A stretch of 53,545 bases of DNA from DASZGI01 sp035938995. Lineage in GTDB: Bacteria > Actinomycetota > Actinomycetes > Streptomycetales > Catenulisporaceae. This document shows positions 8,934 through 17,449 of the stretch, piece after piece. The stretch spans positions 1 to 53,545 of the forward strand of contig NZ_DASZGI010000352.1 in the NCBI RefSeq assembly GCF_035938995.1, in the 5' to 3' direction. Below the pieces are notes generated by a model. It saw nothing but the letters and a program-made list of their open reading frames with translations. It ran no database searches and was not told the DNA's origin. How positions within the stretch are numbered: the stretch's first letter is position 1; every line of letters starts with the position of its first letter. A program made the position numbers and the translations under genes.

Positions 8934-9193
8934 TTGGCATCCTCTTCATCGCGTACCGCGCGCACTGCGGCCACAACGTCGTCGCTGGTGACGCCGAACT
9001 TCACGCGGGTCGCTTCGAGCCTCGCGATCGCCTCCGCCATCGTCGGCGTCTCGGCGTCAAGCGTGAGCCGCTCCACAATGTAGGAGTTCAGGGACTGGTG
9101 GTGGTCCTTGGCCCGTGCGGCGAGAGTCTTGCGTACCTTCGCGGGAATCCCGCGGATGGTGAGATTGCTTGTGATCTCTTCTTCGTCTGCCAT
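8924..9193 (-). CDS. vapB: VapB/FitA-type ribbon-helix-helix antitoxin
   Basis: This is the cognate antitoxin of the PIN toxin. It should bind VapC through its C-terminus and the operon promoter through its N-terminus. The 89-residue product has a ribbon-helix-helix signature at residues 9-43, including SNLTIRGIPAKVRKTLAARA, and an acidic-basic C-terminal tail. It overlaps vapC by 10 bp. The upstream promoter contains a perfect palindrome and probably yields a leaderless mRNA (see the operator entry). Confidence 0.9.
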   Translation of the reverse strand: MADEEEITSNLTIRGIPAKVRKTLAARAKDHHQSLNSYIVERLTLDAETPTMAEAIARLEATRVKFGVTSDDVVAAVRAVRDEEDAKWG

Positions 9194-9199
9194 GGCGGC

Positions 9200-9225
9200 A
9201 TAATAGCACCATTTTAGCGCTAAAA
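9200..9225 (-). promoter_or_regulatory. vapB promoter with palindromic operator
   Basis: Reading the minus strand, the perfect 14-bp palindrome TTTTAGCGCTAAAA (9225-9212) is followed by a good -10 hexamer TATTAT (9205-9200). The -10 ends only six bases before the vapB ATG (9193). The palindrome fills the -35/-10 spacer, an ideal place for a VapBC complex to block RNA polymerase. The short distance from -10 to ATG leaves no room for a ribosome binding site, so the message should be leaderless. The site and promoter are predictions from sequence. Confidence 0.65.
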
Positions 9226-9230
9226 CGACG

Positions 9231-9785
9231 TCACCGCACGAAGGCGGCCGGGGGCTCGTCGTCGAAGTCGAAGGTCGGCTTGTCCGGGGCGCGGCCGGCC
9301 AGGCGGAAGGTGCGGACGCGGCGGTGGCCGCGCAGGTGGCGGACCGCGAGGACGGATTCGTTGTGGAAGCGCCGGGCCAGCTGCACGCGGCGGATCGCTG
9401 CGCCGAGTTCGCGGACCAGTTCGGCGCCTTCGGGGGTTTGGCTGAGCTGCTCGATTTGCGCGGGGTCGTCGAACGCCGCGCGCAGGTCGCGGGTCAGCGC
9501 CGATTCCACGCCCTCGCGCTCGTCTTCCGGCGCGACTTGGCTCTCGCGCGCGGCTGTCGCCAGGATGACCGCCGTCGCCACGTCCACGAGTCCGGACCTG
9601 GCCAGCTCGAGGGTCGCCGCCGAGCGCCTTACTAGCTGTGCGTCGAGAGCGACCTTCGCTGCGTCGAGGCGCACGTGGAGCCGGTCGAGGCGGGTGGCGG
9701 TCCAGCTGAGGTAGAGGCCGAACAGCAGGATCAGGACCAGGACGAGGACGAGTGTCCCGGTGTACTGGGTGAGGACCAATTTCAC
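9231..9785 (-). CDS. LemA-like single-TM membrane protein at the end of the PIM operon
   Basis: The 184-residue product has one N-terminal TM helix (about residues 10-27), then an Arg/Ala/Leu-rich helical region. LDAAKVALDAQLVRRSA resembles the start of the LemA helical bundle. The C-terminal portion is basic, with a final acidic stretch and PPAAFVR. No catalytic motif was recognised. Its ATG overlaps the pimA stop (ATGA), so it is translationally coupled to pimA. A membrane protein sits at the same place in the mycobacterial PIM operon. A role in PIM handling is inference from context only. Confidence 0.7.
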   Translation of the reverse strand: MKLVLTQYTGTLVLVLVLILLFGLYLSWTATRLDRLHVRLDAAKVALDAQLVRRSAATLELARSGLVDVATAVILATAARESQVAPEDEREGVESALTRDLRAAFDDPAQIEQLSQTPEGAELVRELGAAIRRVQLARRFHNESVLAVRHLRGHRRVRTFRLAGRAPDKPTFDFDDEPPAAFVR

Positions 9786-10984
9786 CGGTGGCCCCGCCAG
9801 ATCGCCGCACCAGTTCCGGTACTGGTCCCGGTGCCGGTCCTGTTGTCGGTGCTCACGCGGGCGGTCGACTCGGTGACCATCTCGTAGATCGCCAGGATGT
9901 CGGCGGCGACGACGGACCAGTCGTAGCGGCGCACGGCGGTGGAGGCGGCTTCGCGGAGGGCGCTGCGCTGGCCGGGGTCGCCAAGCAGGTCGATCGCGGC
10001 CTTGGCGAGGGCGCCCGCGTCGCCGTTGGGGAACAGCCGCCCGGCCGCTCCGCCGTCGAGGACCAGGGAAAACGCGTCCAGGTCGGAGGCGAGGACCGGG
10101 GCGCCCGCGCTCATCGCCTCGACCAGGATGATGCCGAAGGACTCACCGCCGGTGTTCGGCGCACAGTAGATGTCGACCGAGCGCAACAGCCGTGCGCGCG
10201 CTTCATCGGAGACCATGCCGAGGAACGTGACGTTGTCGCGGACGTGTGCGGGCAGTGCCTTGAGCGCTTCTTCCGCATCGCCGCGCCCGGCGACCAGCAG
10301 GCGCGTGTTCGGCCGGGCCTCCATGATCGCGGGGAAGGCCTCGAGCAGCACCGGCAGGCCCTTGCGCGGCTCCTCGAACCGGCCCATGAAGCCGATCGTG
10401 CCGCCGGTGTCCCGCTCGGCGTCCGGGGTGGTCCACTCCGGATTCGGCGCCGCGGCGGCGAAGTAGCCGACGTCGACGCCGTTCGGGATCACGACGGCGT
10501 CGCCGCCCAGGTGCTCGACCAGGGTGCGCCGGGCGTACTCGCTGACCGCGATGCGCGCGTTGATCTTCTCCATCGCGGCCTGGAGGATCGGGAAGGCGGC
10601 GGTCATCGCGCGCGAGCGGGGGTTCGCGGTGTGGAACGTCGCGACCACCGGACCGGCCGCCGCCCAGCAGGCCAGCAGGGACAGCGACGGCGCCGCGGGC
10701 TCGTGCAGGTGCAGGACGTCGAACTTGCCCTCGTGCAGCCAGCGGCGCACCCGCGCGGCCGACATGAAGCCGAAGCTGAGCCGGGCCACCGAGCCGTTAT
10801 ACGGCACCGGGACCGCGCGCCCGGCCGAGACAACGTAGGGCGGCAGCGGCGTGTCTTCATCGGAGGGGACCAGGACCGAGACCTCGTGCCCCAGGTTGAT
10901 CAAGTGCGCGGCCAAGTCGCGGACGTGGAACTGCACGCCGCCAGGCACGTCCCAGGAGTAGGGGCACACGATTCCGATCTTCAC
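9782..10984 (-). CDS. pimA: PimA, GDP-mannose:phosphatidylinositol mannosyltransferase
   Basis: PimA adds the first mannose to phosphatidyl-myo-inositol on the cytoplasmic face of the membrane, the entry step to PIM glycolipids. The 400-residue GT4 protein has the N-terminal glycine-rich loop DVPGGVQFHVRDLA (about residues 12-25), and IPNGVDV in the middle. The C-terminal donor site includes GGESFGIILVEAMSAGAPV, with the GT4 EX7E-type glutamates. The C-terminal tail is Thr/Gly/Ser-rich. It lies 9 bp after patA and overlaps the LemA-like gene by 4 bp. Confidence 0.92.
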   Translation of the reverse strand: MKIGIVCPYSWDVPGGVQFHVRDLAAHLINLGHEVSVLVPSDEDTPLPPYVVSAGRAVPVPYNGSVARLSFGFMSAARVRRWLHEGKFDVLHLHEPAAPSLSLLACWAAAGPVVATFHTANPRSRAMTAAFPILQAAMEKINARIAVSEYARRTLVEHLGGDAVVIPNGVDVGYFAAAAPNPEWTTPDAERDTGGTIGFMGRFEEPRKGLPVLLEAFPAIMEARPNTRLLVAGRGDAEEALKALPAHVRDNVTFLGMVSDEARARLLRSVDIYCAPNTGGESFGIILVEAMSAGAPVLASDLDAFSLVLDGGAAGRLFPNGDAGALAKAAIDLLGDPGQRSALREAASTAVRRYDWSVVAADILAIYEMVTESTARVSTDNRTGTGTSTGTGAAIWRGHR

Positions 10985-10993
10985 CGCGGCCGC

Positions 10994-11974
10994 CTATTGC
11001 CCAGGCCCCGCGGCCGACTGTGCTTCTTCCGCGCGTTCCTTGCGTTCCTCGCGCGTGGCTTCTCCGGCGGCGGGGTCGTGCGCGGGGTCGAGGTCGACGA
11101 GCCACAGCCGCTGGAGCATGTGCCAGTCGGCCGGGTGCTCGGCGATCCCCTGCGCGAAGACGTCGGCGAGCCGCTGGCACATGTCGGCGACCTTCTGGTC
11201 GCGGGTGCCCTCGGCCGGCGGCTTGATCTCGGGGTGCACGATGGCGCGCTGGTAGTCCTTCTCGTACCAGAGCGTCACCGGGAGCAGCAGCGCGCCGGTC
11301 GACAGGGCGAGCGCGGCGGGCCCGGCCGGCAGCTTCGTGGTCTCGCCGAAGAACTGGACCGGGACGCCGCGGTCGGTCAGGTCGCGCTCGGCCACCAGGC
11401 AGACCAGGCCGCCCGCCTTGAGCCGCCGCACGAGTCCGAGGAAGGAGCTCTGGCCGCCGGTCAGCGGCAGCACCTCCATGCCGACGGACTCGCGGTATGC
11501 GACGAAGCGCTCGTACAGCGGTTCCGGCTTGAGCCGCTCCATCACGGTGGCGAAGCCGTTGAACTGCCCGGCCGCCCAGAAGCCCGCGTGGTCCCAGTTG
11601 CCCATGTGCGGCAGCGCGAGGACCACCCCGCGGCCGGACGCCATGCCGTCCTCGAGGTTCTCGCTGGCTACATGGAAGGTGCTGTCTGCCCGTTCCTGCG
11701 ACCAGGTCTCCAGCCGGAACACGTCGCACCAGTAGCGCAGGTAGTTGCGCATGCCCTGGTGCGAGACCTCGCGCACGCGCTCGGGCGTGGCTTCCGGGCC
11801 GAGCACCCGGGCGAGGTTGAGTTCGAGCCGGGTGACGCCCTTGCCCCGCCTGGCCCAGATCCGGTCCGCGATCAGTTCGAACAGCTTGTACGCGGTCCGC
11901 TCGGGCATCCGCTTCACCACGCCCCACCCAAAGGCGTAGAGGCGGTAGGTGAGTTGCTGTGACAGTCGGCTCAT
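10994..11974 (-). CDS. patA: PatA-like phosphatidylinositol mannoside acyltransferase
   Basis: This family acylates the mannose of PIM1/PIM2 using acyl-CoA at the inner membrane. The 326-residue product has the HtrB/PatA acyltransferase motif HMGNWDHAG, an HX4D signature with H123 and D128, and a second motif VAERDLTDRG. The charged Glu/Arg-rich C-terminal tail is variable. The ATG at 11974 overlaps the pgsA stop (ATGA), so the two genes are coupled. The frame is open further upstream only as a pgsA shadow. Confidence 0.92.
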   Translation of the reverse strand: MSRLSQQLTYRLYAFGWGVVKRMPERTAYKLFELIADRIWARRGKGVTRLELNLARVLGPEATPERVREVSHQGMRNYLRYWCDVFRLETWSQERADSTFHVASENLEDGMASGRGVVLALPHMGNWDHAGFWAAGQFNGFATVMERLKPEPLYERFVAYRESVGMEVLPLTGGQSSFLGLVRRLKAGGLVCLVAERDLTDRGVPVQFFGETTKLPAGPAALALSTGALLLPVTLWYEKDYQRAIVHPEIKPPAEGTRDQKVADMCQRLADVFAQGIAEHPADWHMLQRLWLVDLDPAHDPAAGEATREERKERAEEAQSAAGPGQ

Positions 11975-12627
11975 CCGGCAGTCTCCGGGCGTGGCTGGGT
12001 ATCGGGTTCTGGCGGTGCGGGCGGGGTGCCCGGCAGCGCCTGCTTGCGCACGTGCATGATGCGCTGGATGACGGTGAGCGTGGAGCCGATCGCGAGTCCC
12101 CACAGGGCGATCGCCTGGATGAACGGGACGCCGAGGCCGGCCAGGCCGGTGGCGACCAGCGACCCGACCAGCCGCTCGCCGCGCTCGACGAGCCCGACCG
12201 CGCACTCGTAGCCGAGCGACTCGGCCTTCGCCCGCGCGTACGAGGTGACCGCTCCGGAGACCAGGCACACCATCGACAGGATGAACATGACGCGGTCGTG
12301 CACCGCGCCGAAGTAATAGGCCAGGCCGCCGAAGATCGCCGCGTCGCCGAACCGGTCGAGGGTGGCGTCGAGGAAGCCGCCCCACTTGGACACCCGCCCG
12401 GCCAGCCGCGCCATGGTGCCGTCGAGCAGGTCGGAGAAGATGAACGCGGTCACCGCGACCGTGCCCCAGAAGAAGTGCCCGCGCGGGAAGAACACCAGCG
12501 CCGTGACGCAGACGCCGAGCGTGCCGGCGATGGTCACGGCGTCCGGCCCGACCCCGAGGCTCAGCAACCAGCGCGCGGTCGGCGTGAGCACACGGGTGAA
12601 GAAGGCCCGCGCGTAGCGGTTCAGCAT
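11971..12627 (-). CDS. pgsA: Phosphatidylinositol phosphate synthase (CDP-alcohol phosphotransferase)
   Basis: The enzyme joins CDP-diacylglycerol to inositol phosphate, giving the lipid that PimA mannosylates. The 218-residue product has about six TM helices and the family signature with D66, D69, G70, A73, R74, then D87 and D91 as metal and catalytic residues. The Pro-rich C-terminal tail is unremarkable. Its position directly upstream of patA and pimA identifies it as the PI(P) synthase rather than a phosphatidylglycerol phosphate synthase. It is the first gene of the PIM operon here. Confidence 0.92.
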   Translation of the reverse strand: MLNRYARAFFTRVLTPTARWLLSLGVGPDAVTIAGTLGVCVTALVFFPRGHFFWGTVAVTAFIFSDLLDGTMARLAGRVSKWGGFLDATLDRFGDAAIFGGLAYYFGAVHDRVMFILSMVCLVSGAVTSYARAKAESLGYECAVGLVERGERLVGSLVATGLAGLGVPFIQAIALWGLAIGSTLTVIQRIMHVRKQALPGTPPAPPEPDTQPRPETAG

Positions 12628-12877
12628 GTAAGTCCCATTATCCCAGCGTCGTCTGCGGCGCGAAGGCAGCCCGTGCGCGGACCGCGGCGCCCATCGTATT
12701 GGTATCGGGGCGCGCGCTCGCCGGGACCCTCGCGGTCAACCGGGGTGCGCGCCCGGCTCGCGGCTGCCCCGGCCGGGTGGAAGGCTGCGTTCGGGGGCTT
12801 GTCGGGCGCTTCGATGAGGAGTTGTCTGCAAGCATCGGCAAACAGCGCGTTACCGAGAGAGCACGCCGGAGGGAATC
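12628..12877. promoter_or_regulatory. Divergent promoter region between pgsA and EF-G2
   Basis: These 250 bp separate the start of the PIM operon (minus) from the EF-G2 gene (plus) and contain no convincing gene. A strong ribosome binding site GGAGGG lies five bases before the EF-G2 ATG. Minus-strand TACGAT (around 12695) is a possible -10 for pgsA, but I could not assign promoters firmly. Confidence 0.4.
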
Positions 12878-15064
12878 ATGGCCGACAAGAGCGGGAGCAT
12901 GCGCGGCAGGGATGCCAGGGCGCCGGAGGCCGATCGGCCGGACAACGTGCGCAACGTGGTCCTGGTCGGGCACACCGGCGCCGGGAAGACGACCCTGGTG
13001 GAGGCGTTGCTCACGGCCACGGGCACCATCGCCCGGCCGGGGCGGGTGGAGGACGGCTCCACGGTCACCGATTCGGACGAGATCGAGCACCGGCTCGGGC
13101 GCTCGGTCTCCCTGGGCCTGGCCCCGCTGGAGTTCGGCGGGATCAAGGTGAATCTGCTGGATGCGCCCGGATACGCGGACTTCGTCGGGGACCTGCGGGC
13201 CGGCCTGCGCGCCGCCGACGCCGCGCTGTTCGTGGTGTCGGCCGCGGACGGGGTGGACGGAGCGACGCAGCTGCTGTGGGAGGAGTGCGCGGCGGTCGAG
13301 ATGCCGCGCGCCGTGGTGGTGACGAAGCTGGACAGCCCGCGCGCGGACTTCGACGAGATGGTGGCGATCTGCCAGCGGGTGTTCGGCGACGGGGTGCAGC
13401 CGCTGTACCTTCCGCTGCTCGACGACGCCGAGCAGGTCGGAGGGCTGATCGGGCTGCTTTCCCAGCGGATCTACGACTACAGCGAGGGCGGCCGGGCCGA
13501 GAACGACGCCGATCCGGAGCACTTGGAGCTGATCGAGGGCCCGCGCAACGCGCTGATCGAGGGGATCATCGCGGAGAGCGAGGACGAGTCGCTGATGGAC
13601 CGGTACCTCGGCGGCGAGCAGATCGACGTCAAGGTGCTGATCGACGATCTGGAGACCGCGGTGGCGCGCGGCCACTTCTACCCGGTGCTGCCGGTGAGCC
13701 CGACCGGCCACGACGCCTCGGCGCAGGCGGACGGGACGGCCCGGGTGGGCACGATCGAGCTGCTGGAGCTGATCACGAAGGGCTTCCCGGCGCCCGGCGA
13801 GCACTCGATCCCGGCGGTTACCACGCCGAACGGGGCGCCGAAGGAACCGCTGGCCTGTGACCCGGCCGGGCCGCTGGTGGCCGAGGTGGTCAAGACGACC
13901 TCGGACCCGTACGTGGGGCGGATCTCGCTGGTGCGGGTGTTCTCCGGGACGCTGCGCCCCGAGCAGCCGGTGCACGTCTCCGGGCACGGCCGGGCCGAGC
14001 GCGGGCACCCGGACCACGACGTGGACGAGAAGGTCGGCGCGCTCTCCTGCCCCCTGGGCAAGACGCAGCGGCCGGTGCAGCAGGCGGTGGCCGGCGACAT
14101 CGTGGCGGTGGCGAAACTCTCGCACGCGGAAACCGGTGACACGCTGTCCGCGAAGGACGACCCCGCGCTGATGGAGCCTTGGGTGATGCCCGATCCGCTG
14201 CTCCCGATCGCGGTGCTGGCGAAGGCGAAGTCGGACGAGGACAAGCTCAGCCAGGCGCTCGGGCGGCTGGTGGCGGAGGATCCGACGCTGCGGCTGGAGA
14301 TCAACCCGGAGACGCACCAGCTGGTGCTGTGGTGCATGGGCGAGGCACACCGCGACGTGGTGCTCGACCGGCTGTCGACCCGCTACGGCGTGGCGGTGGA
14401 AACGGTGCCGCACCGGGTGTCGCTGCGGGAGACCTTCACGGCGCCGGCGGGCGGGCACGGGCGGCACGTCAAGCAATCCGGCGGGCACGGCCAGTACGCG
14501 ATCTGCGACATCCAGGTGGAGCCGCTGCCGAACGGGTCTGGGTTCGAGTTCGTCGACAAGGTGGTCGGCGGCGCAGTGCCGCGACAGTTCATCCCGTCGG
14601 TCGAGAAGGGCGTGCGCACGCAGCTCGAGCGCGGGGTCTTCGCCGGGTACCCCATCGTGGACCTGAGGGTGACGCTGTTCGACGGGAAGGCGCACTCGGT
14701 CGACTCGTCGGACATGGCGTTCCAGACGGCGGGCGCGCTGGCGCTCAAGGACGCGGCGGGCAAGGTCCAGGGCGCGCTGCTGGAGCCGGTGGACGCGGTG
14801 GAGATCCGGGTCGCGGACGAGTTCCTCGGCGCGGTGATGGGCGACCTGTCCGGGCGGCGCGGCCGGGTGCTGGGCACCGAGCCGGACGCGGCCGGGCGCA
14901 CGCTGGTGCGGGCCGAGGTGCCCGAGACCGAGCTGGCCCGCTACCCGGTGGAGCTACGGTCGCTCTCGCACGGAACGGGCGTGTTCACGCGGGAGTACCT
15001 CCGGCACGAACCCATGCCCGCGCAGCTCGCCGCCAAGATCGTCGCGGAGGCTGCCGAGAGCTGA
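12878..15064 (+). CDS. fusA2: EF-G2, elongation factor G-like translational GTPase
   Basis: This is a full-length EF-G paralogue of 728 residues with a GTPase domain, domain II and EF-G domains III-V. Walker A is GHTGAGKTT (residues 31-39). The G3 motif reads DAPGYADF (95-102), with Tyr99 where classical EF-G has the catalytic His of DTPGHVDF. The G4 motif is TKLD (149-152) instead of NKMD. These changes match actinobacterial EF-G2, for which the mycobacterial member was reported to lack ribosome-dependent GTPase activity. It is unlikely to be the main translocase. The ATG is preceded by GGAGGG. It converges with and overlaps the membrane-protein gene by 111 bp. Confidence 0.9.
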   Translation: MADKSGSMRGRDARAPEADRPDNVRNVVLVGHTGAGKTTLVEALLTATGTIARPGRVEDGSTVTDSDEIEHRLGRSVSLGLAPLEFGGIKVNLLDAPGYADFVGDLRAGLRAADAALFVVSAADGVDGATQLLWEECAAVEMPRAVVVTKLDSPRADFDEMVAICQRVFGDGVQPLYLPLLDDAEQVGGLIGLLSQRIYDYSEGGRAENDADPEHLELIEGPRNALIEGIIAESEDESLMDRYLGGEQIDVKVLIDDLETAVARGHFYPVLPVSPTGHDASAQADGTARVGTIELLELITKGFPAPGEHSIPAVTTPNGAPKEPLACDPAGPLVAEVVKTTSDPYVGRISLVRVFSGTLRPEQPVHVSGHGRAERGHPDHDVDEKVGALSCPLGKTQRPVQQAVAGDIVAVAKLSHAETGDTLSAKDDPALMEPWVMPDPLLPIAVLAKAKSDEDKLSQALGRLVAEDPTLRLEINPETHQLVLWCMGEAHRDVVLDRLSTRYGVAVETVPHRVSLRETFTAPAGGHGRHVKQSGGHGQYAICDIQVEPLPNGSGFEFVDKVVGGAVPRQFIPSVEKGVRTQLERGVFAGYPIVDLRVTLFDGKAHSVDSSDMAFQTAGALALKDAAGKVQGALLEPVDAVEIRVADEFLGAVMGDLSGRRGRVLGTEPDAAGRTLVRAEVPETELARYPVELRSLSHGTGVFTREYLRHEPMPAQLAAKIVAEAAES

Positions 15065-16588
15065 AGAGGGCTGCGGCGGACCGGCAAAGGGGCCGGTCCG
15101 CCGCTTTGGCGTGCCGCCGACCGTGAGGGTGTCCGCGGCCGTGCGGGCGGCCGGTCCGGCCAGCGCGACCAGCGTCGCGCCGATCATCGTCCACAGCTTG
15201 ATGTTGCCTTGGAACTGCGGCGAAATGCCCAGCGTGGGCAGCGCGAAGACCAGAGCGGTCAGGCTGAGCGTGGTCATCGGCCGCGGGCTCTTGGCACCGA
15301 GCAGGTCCCAGCACAGCGCGCCGACGATCAGCCCGGCGAAGTAGTAGGCGTAGTCGTTGGGCTCGAGCGCGATCCGGGCGCACACGCCGATGAGGATCGC
15401 GGCGGGCCAGCGGCGCCGCCACACCGCGAGCCCGCCGAACAGGCACCCGAAGGCGATCTGCGCGGGCCGGTCCCAGGCGGGGGTGGTCGGATCGGTCACG
15501 CCGAGCGCGCGCAGCGCCGAGTCGGGCACGTTGTGGATGGTGAATCCGGCCGCGTTGAGGCTGTTCGGGTCGGCCATGAGGAACGGCAGCCAGGCGGCGA
15601 CGATGAGCGCGATGCAGGTGCCGAGCGCGACGCGCCGGGACGGGTCCCGGTGGGCCGAGCCGCCGGCGCGCCGCCACACCGAGCCGGGCATCGCGAAGAT
15701 CAGCGGGAGGAACGCCGCCGCCCACGGCTTCGAATCCACCGCGAACGCCACGCAGCCGCCGAGCAGCACCGGCCGGCGCACGGCGGCGGCCCAGACCGCG
15801 AGCGCGGCGAAGGTCAGCGCGAGGACGTCGTCGAAGTGGGCGTACCAGACGCCGGTCAGCGCCCAGAGCGGGATGAGCACCATGCCGCCGCCGAGGATGG
15901 TCCAGCGCACCCGCGAGACCGGGATGTCGCGCCGCAGGGCGAACGCCGCCCGCTCGACGGCGAACAGCACGACCAGGCCGAGGAAGGTCATCACCAGTTC
16001 GGCGGCGACCAGGCCGTTGTGCGGGGCGAGCCAGGTGATCGGCTCGGCCACGGTGAAGGTGAGCGGGCCGCTCTGCAGCCGCGGGTAGTTCGCGAACAAC
16101 TCGAGCCCGCCGGCGGGCTGGTGCTTTGCGGCGCCTTCCCACAACAGCTGCGCACCTAGGGCGGAGAAGTGCCAGGACTGGCCGCCCTTGACCGCCTTGG
16201 CGCTGAACCACAGGGCGGTCCAGGCGGTCAGCAGCGGCCAGTGCCACGGATCACTGCGCAGCGGATCGCCGAACTCGCCGTCACGCAGGCGCGCGAGCAG
16301 GGCCCGGCGGCGGGACGGCGGCGAAGCCGGGGCCGGAGCCGGAGAAGACGCCGGTGTGACGGTCGGATCGCTGGGGAATTCGACGGACGGGTTCCCTGCG
16401 CCGCCCCCGTGCGGCGTCATCCGGTGCGTCCTGGTGCGGTACCGCGGCATCATGCCCGGTACTCCCGGCGGGTCCGCGGTCCCGGACGCCGCATCGTGAT
16501 CTTGGTCCATGACCCCCATGACTGCGTCTGTTCCCCTCGCTGTGCGTCGTGCCCGGGCGGCGCCGACCCCGGGCGCCGCTTCGTACAC
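14954..16588 (-). CDS. Polytopic membrane protein, possible GT-C-type transferase
   Basis: The 544-residue product has a Pro/Ser/Ala-rich cytoplasmic N-terminus (to about residue 100) followed by around ten hydrophobic helices. A loop reading WYAHFDDVLALTFAALA resembles the acidic loop of GT-C/DUF2029-like glycosyltransferases, but this assignment is weak. The GTG start at 16588 is one of several; in-frame ATGs occur 23, 26 and 45 codons later. Its last codons run through the EF-G2 terminator hairpin and end antisense inside EF-G2. The gene lies between HIT and the PIM genes, so a lipoglycan role is possible but unproven. Confidence 0.7.
   Translation of the reverse strand: MYEAAPGVGAARARRTARGTDAVMGVMDQDHDAASGTADPPGVPGMMPRYRTRTHRMTPHGGGAGNPSVEFPSDPTVTPASSPAPAPASPPSRRRALLARLRDGEFGDPLRSDPWHWPLLTAWTALWFSAKAVKGGQSWHFSALGAQLLWEGAAKHQPAGGLELFANYPRLQSGPLTFTVAEPITWLAPHNGLVAAELVMTFLGLVVLFAVERAAFALRRDIPVSRVRWTILGGGMVLIPLWALTGVWYAHFDDVLALTFAALAVWAAAVRRPVLLGGCVAFAVDSKPWAAAFLPLIFAMPGSVWRRAGGSAHRDPSRRVALGTCIALIVAAWLPFLMADPNSLNAAGFTIHNVPDSALRALGVTDPTTPAWDRPAQIAFGCLFGGLAVWRRRWPAAILIGVCARIALEPNDYAYYFAGLIVGALCWDLLGAKSPRPMTTLSLTALVFALPTLGISPQFQGNIKLWTMIGATLVALAGPAARTAADTLTVGGTPKRRTGPFAGPPQPSSALGSLRDDLGGELRGHGFVPEVLPREHARSVRERP
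15073..15104 (+). terminator. Perfect 13-bp hairpin after EF-G2
   Basis: GCGGCGGACCGGC (15073-15085) pairs perfectly with GCCGGTCCGCCGC (15092-15104) around a 6-nt loop and is followed by TTT. It starts 9 bp after the EF-G2 stop and is a strong intrinsic terminator candidate. It also lies inside the C-terminal coding region of the opposing membrane-protein gene. Confidence 0.8.
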
Positions 16589-16792
16589 CCCAGTTAACGC
16601 AGCAGGTGGGGTGGCGGTTGGAAGGGATCATGGTCCGTACCCAATTTGTTATGACACCGGTGCAGAGCCGCGGAATCCGGTAACAATCCACTAAATCTAT
16701 GGTCGTATTTCGGTGGACACCGGAGCCGCGACGGCGTGCACGCCGCAGCGCACGTGGAAGTGCTGGAGGCGTTATTGGGCGGCCGGTGCGGC

Positions 16793-17449
16793 CTACGACA
16801 CCGGGCCCGTCCCCCGGTCGTCCGGGCCTTCCGCGTCAGACTCCGGATCGTCGGCCGACTCCGCCTCGACCTTCGCCCAGCTTTCCGCGACCACCTCGCG
16901 GGTGTCCGCGAGCAGTTGCGGCAGGACCCTGGTACGCCCGATCACCGCCATGAAGTTCGCGTCGCCGCCCCACCGCGGCACGATGTGCTGGTGCAGGTGC
17001 GCCGCGATCCCGGCGCCGGCGACCGCGCCCTGGTTCATGCCGAGGTTGAAGCCGTGCGGGTTGGACGCGGCCCGCAGCGCACGCATCCCGCGCTGGGTGA
17101 AGGTCGCGAGTTCGACGGTCTCCCGCGCGTCGAGGTCGGTGTAGTCCGCGACGTGCCGATACGGGCAGATCATCAGGTGGCCGGGGCTGTACGGATACAG
17201 GTTGAGCACGGCGTAGACGAGCGTTCCGCGCGCGACGATCAGGCCGTCGGCGTCGTCCAGTTTGGGCACGCGGCAGAACGGGCACTCCCCCACCGCCCCG
17301 CTGATCGGCTTGTTCTCGCCCTTGATGTACGCCATCCGGTGCGGCATCCACAGGCGTTCGACGTCGTCCGGCACACCGGGCCCGTCAGAGCCGCCGTGAA
17401 CACCCTCCGTCTCACCGGTCTCCGTCCGCGCGTCCATGGCCGCCAGCAT
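16793..17449 (-). CDS. HIT-family Ap4A phosphorylase-like protein
   Basis: HIT proteins of this subfamily cleave diadenosine tetraphosphate by phosphorolysis, as reported for mycobacterial Rv2613c. The 218-residue product has the histidine triad HLHQH (H151, H153, H155) followed by IVPRWGGDANFM. A CPFC pair (C56, C59) is in place for metal binding. The N-terminal 30 residues and the acidic tail are variable. Start is at M1 (17449) or M5 (17437). It lies between thrS and the PIM genes, as in mycobacteria. Confidence 0.92.
   Translation of the reverse strand: MLAAMDARTETGETEGVHGGSDGPGVPDDVERLWMPHRMAYIKGENKPISGAVGECPFCRVPKLDDADGLIVARGTLVYAVLNLYPYSPGHLMICPYRHVADYTDLDARETVELATFTQRGMRALRAASNPHGFNLGMNQGAVAGAGIAAHLHQHIVPRWGGDANFMAVIGRTRVLPQLLADTREVVAESWAKVEAESADDPESDAEGPDDRGTGPVS

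Noticed and set aside
9788..11962. 724-codon plus-strand frame
   Set aside because: Antisense of pimA and patA; composition is that of a reversed GC-rich gene.
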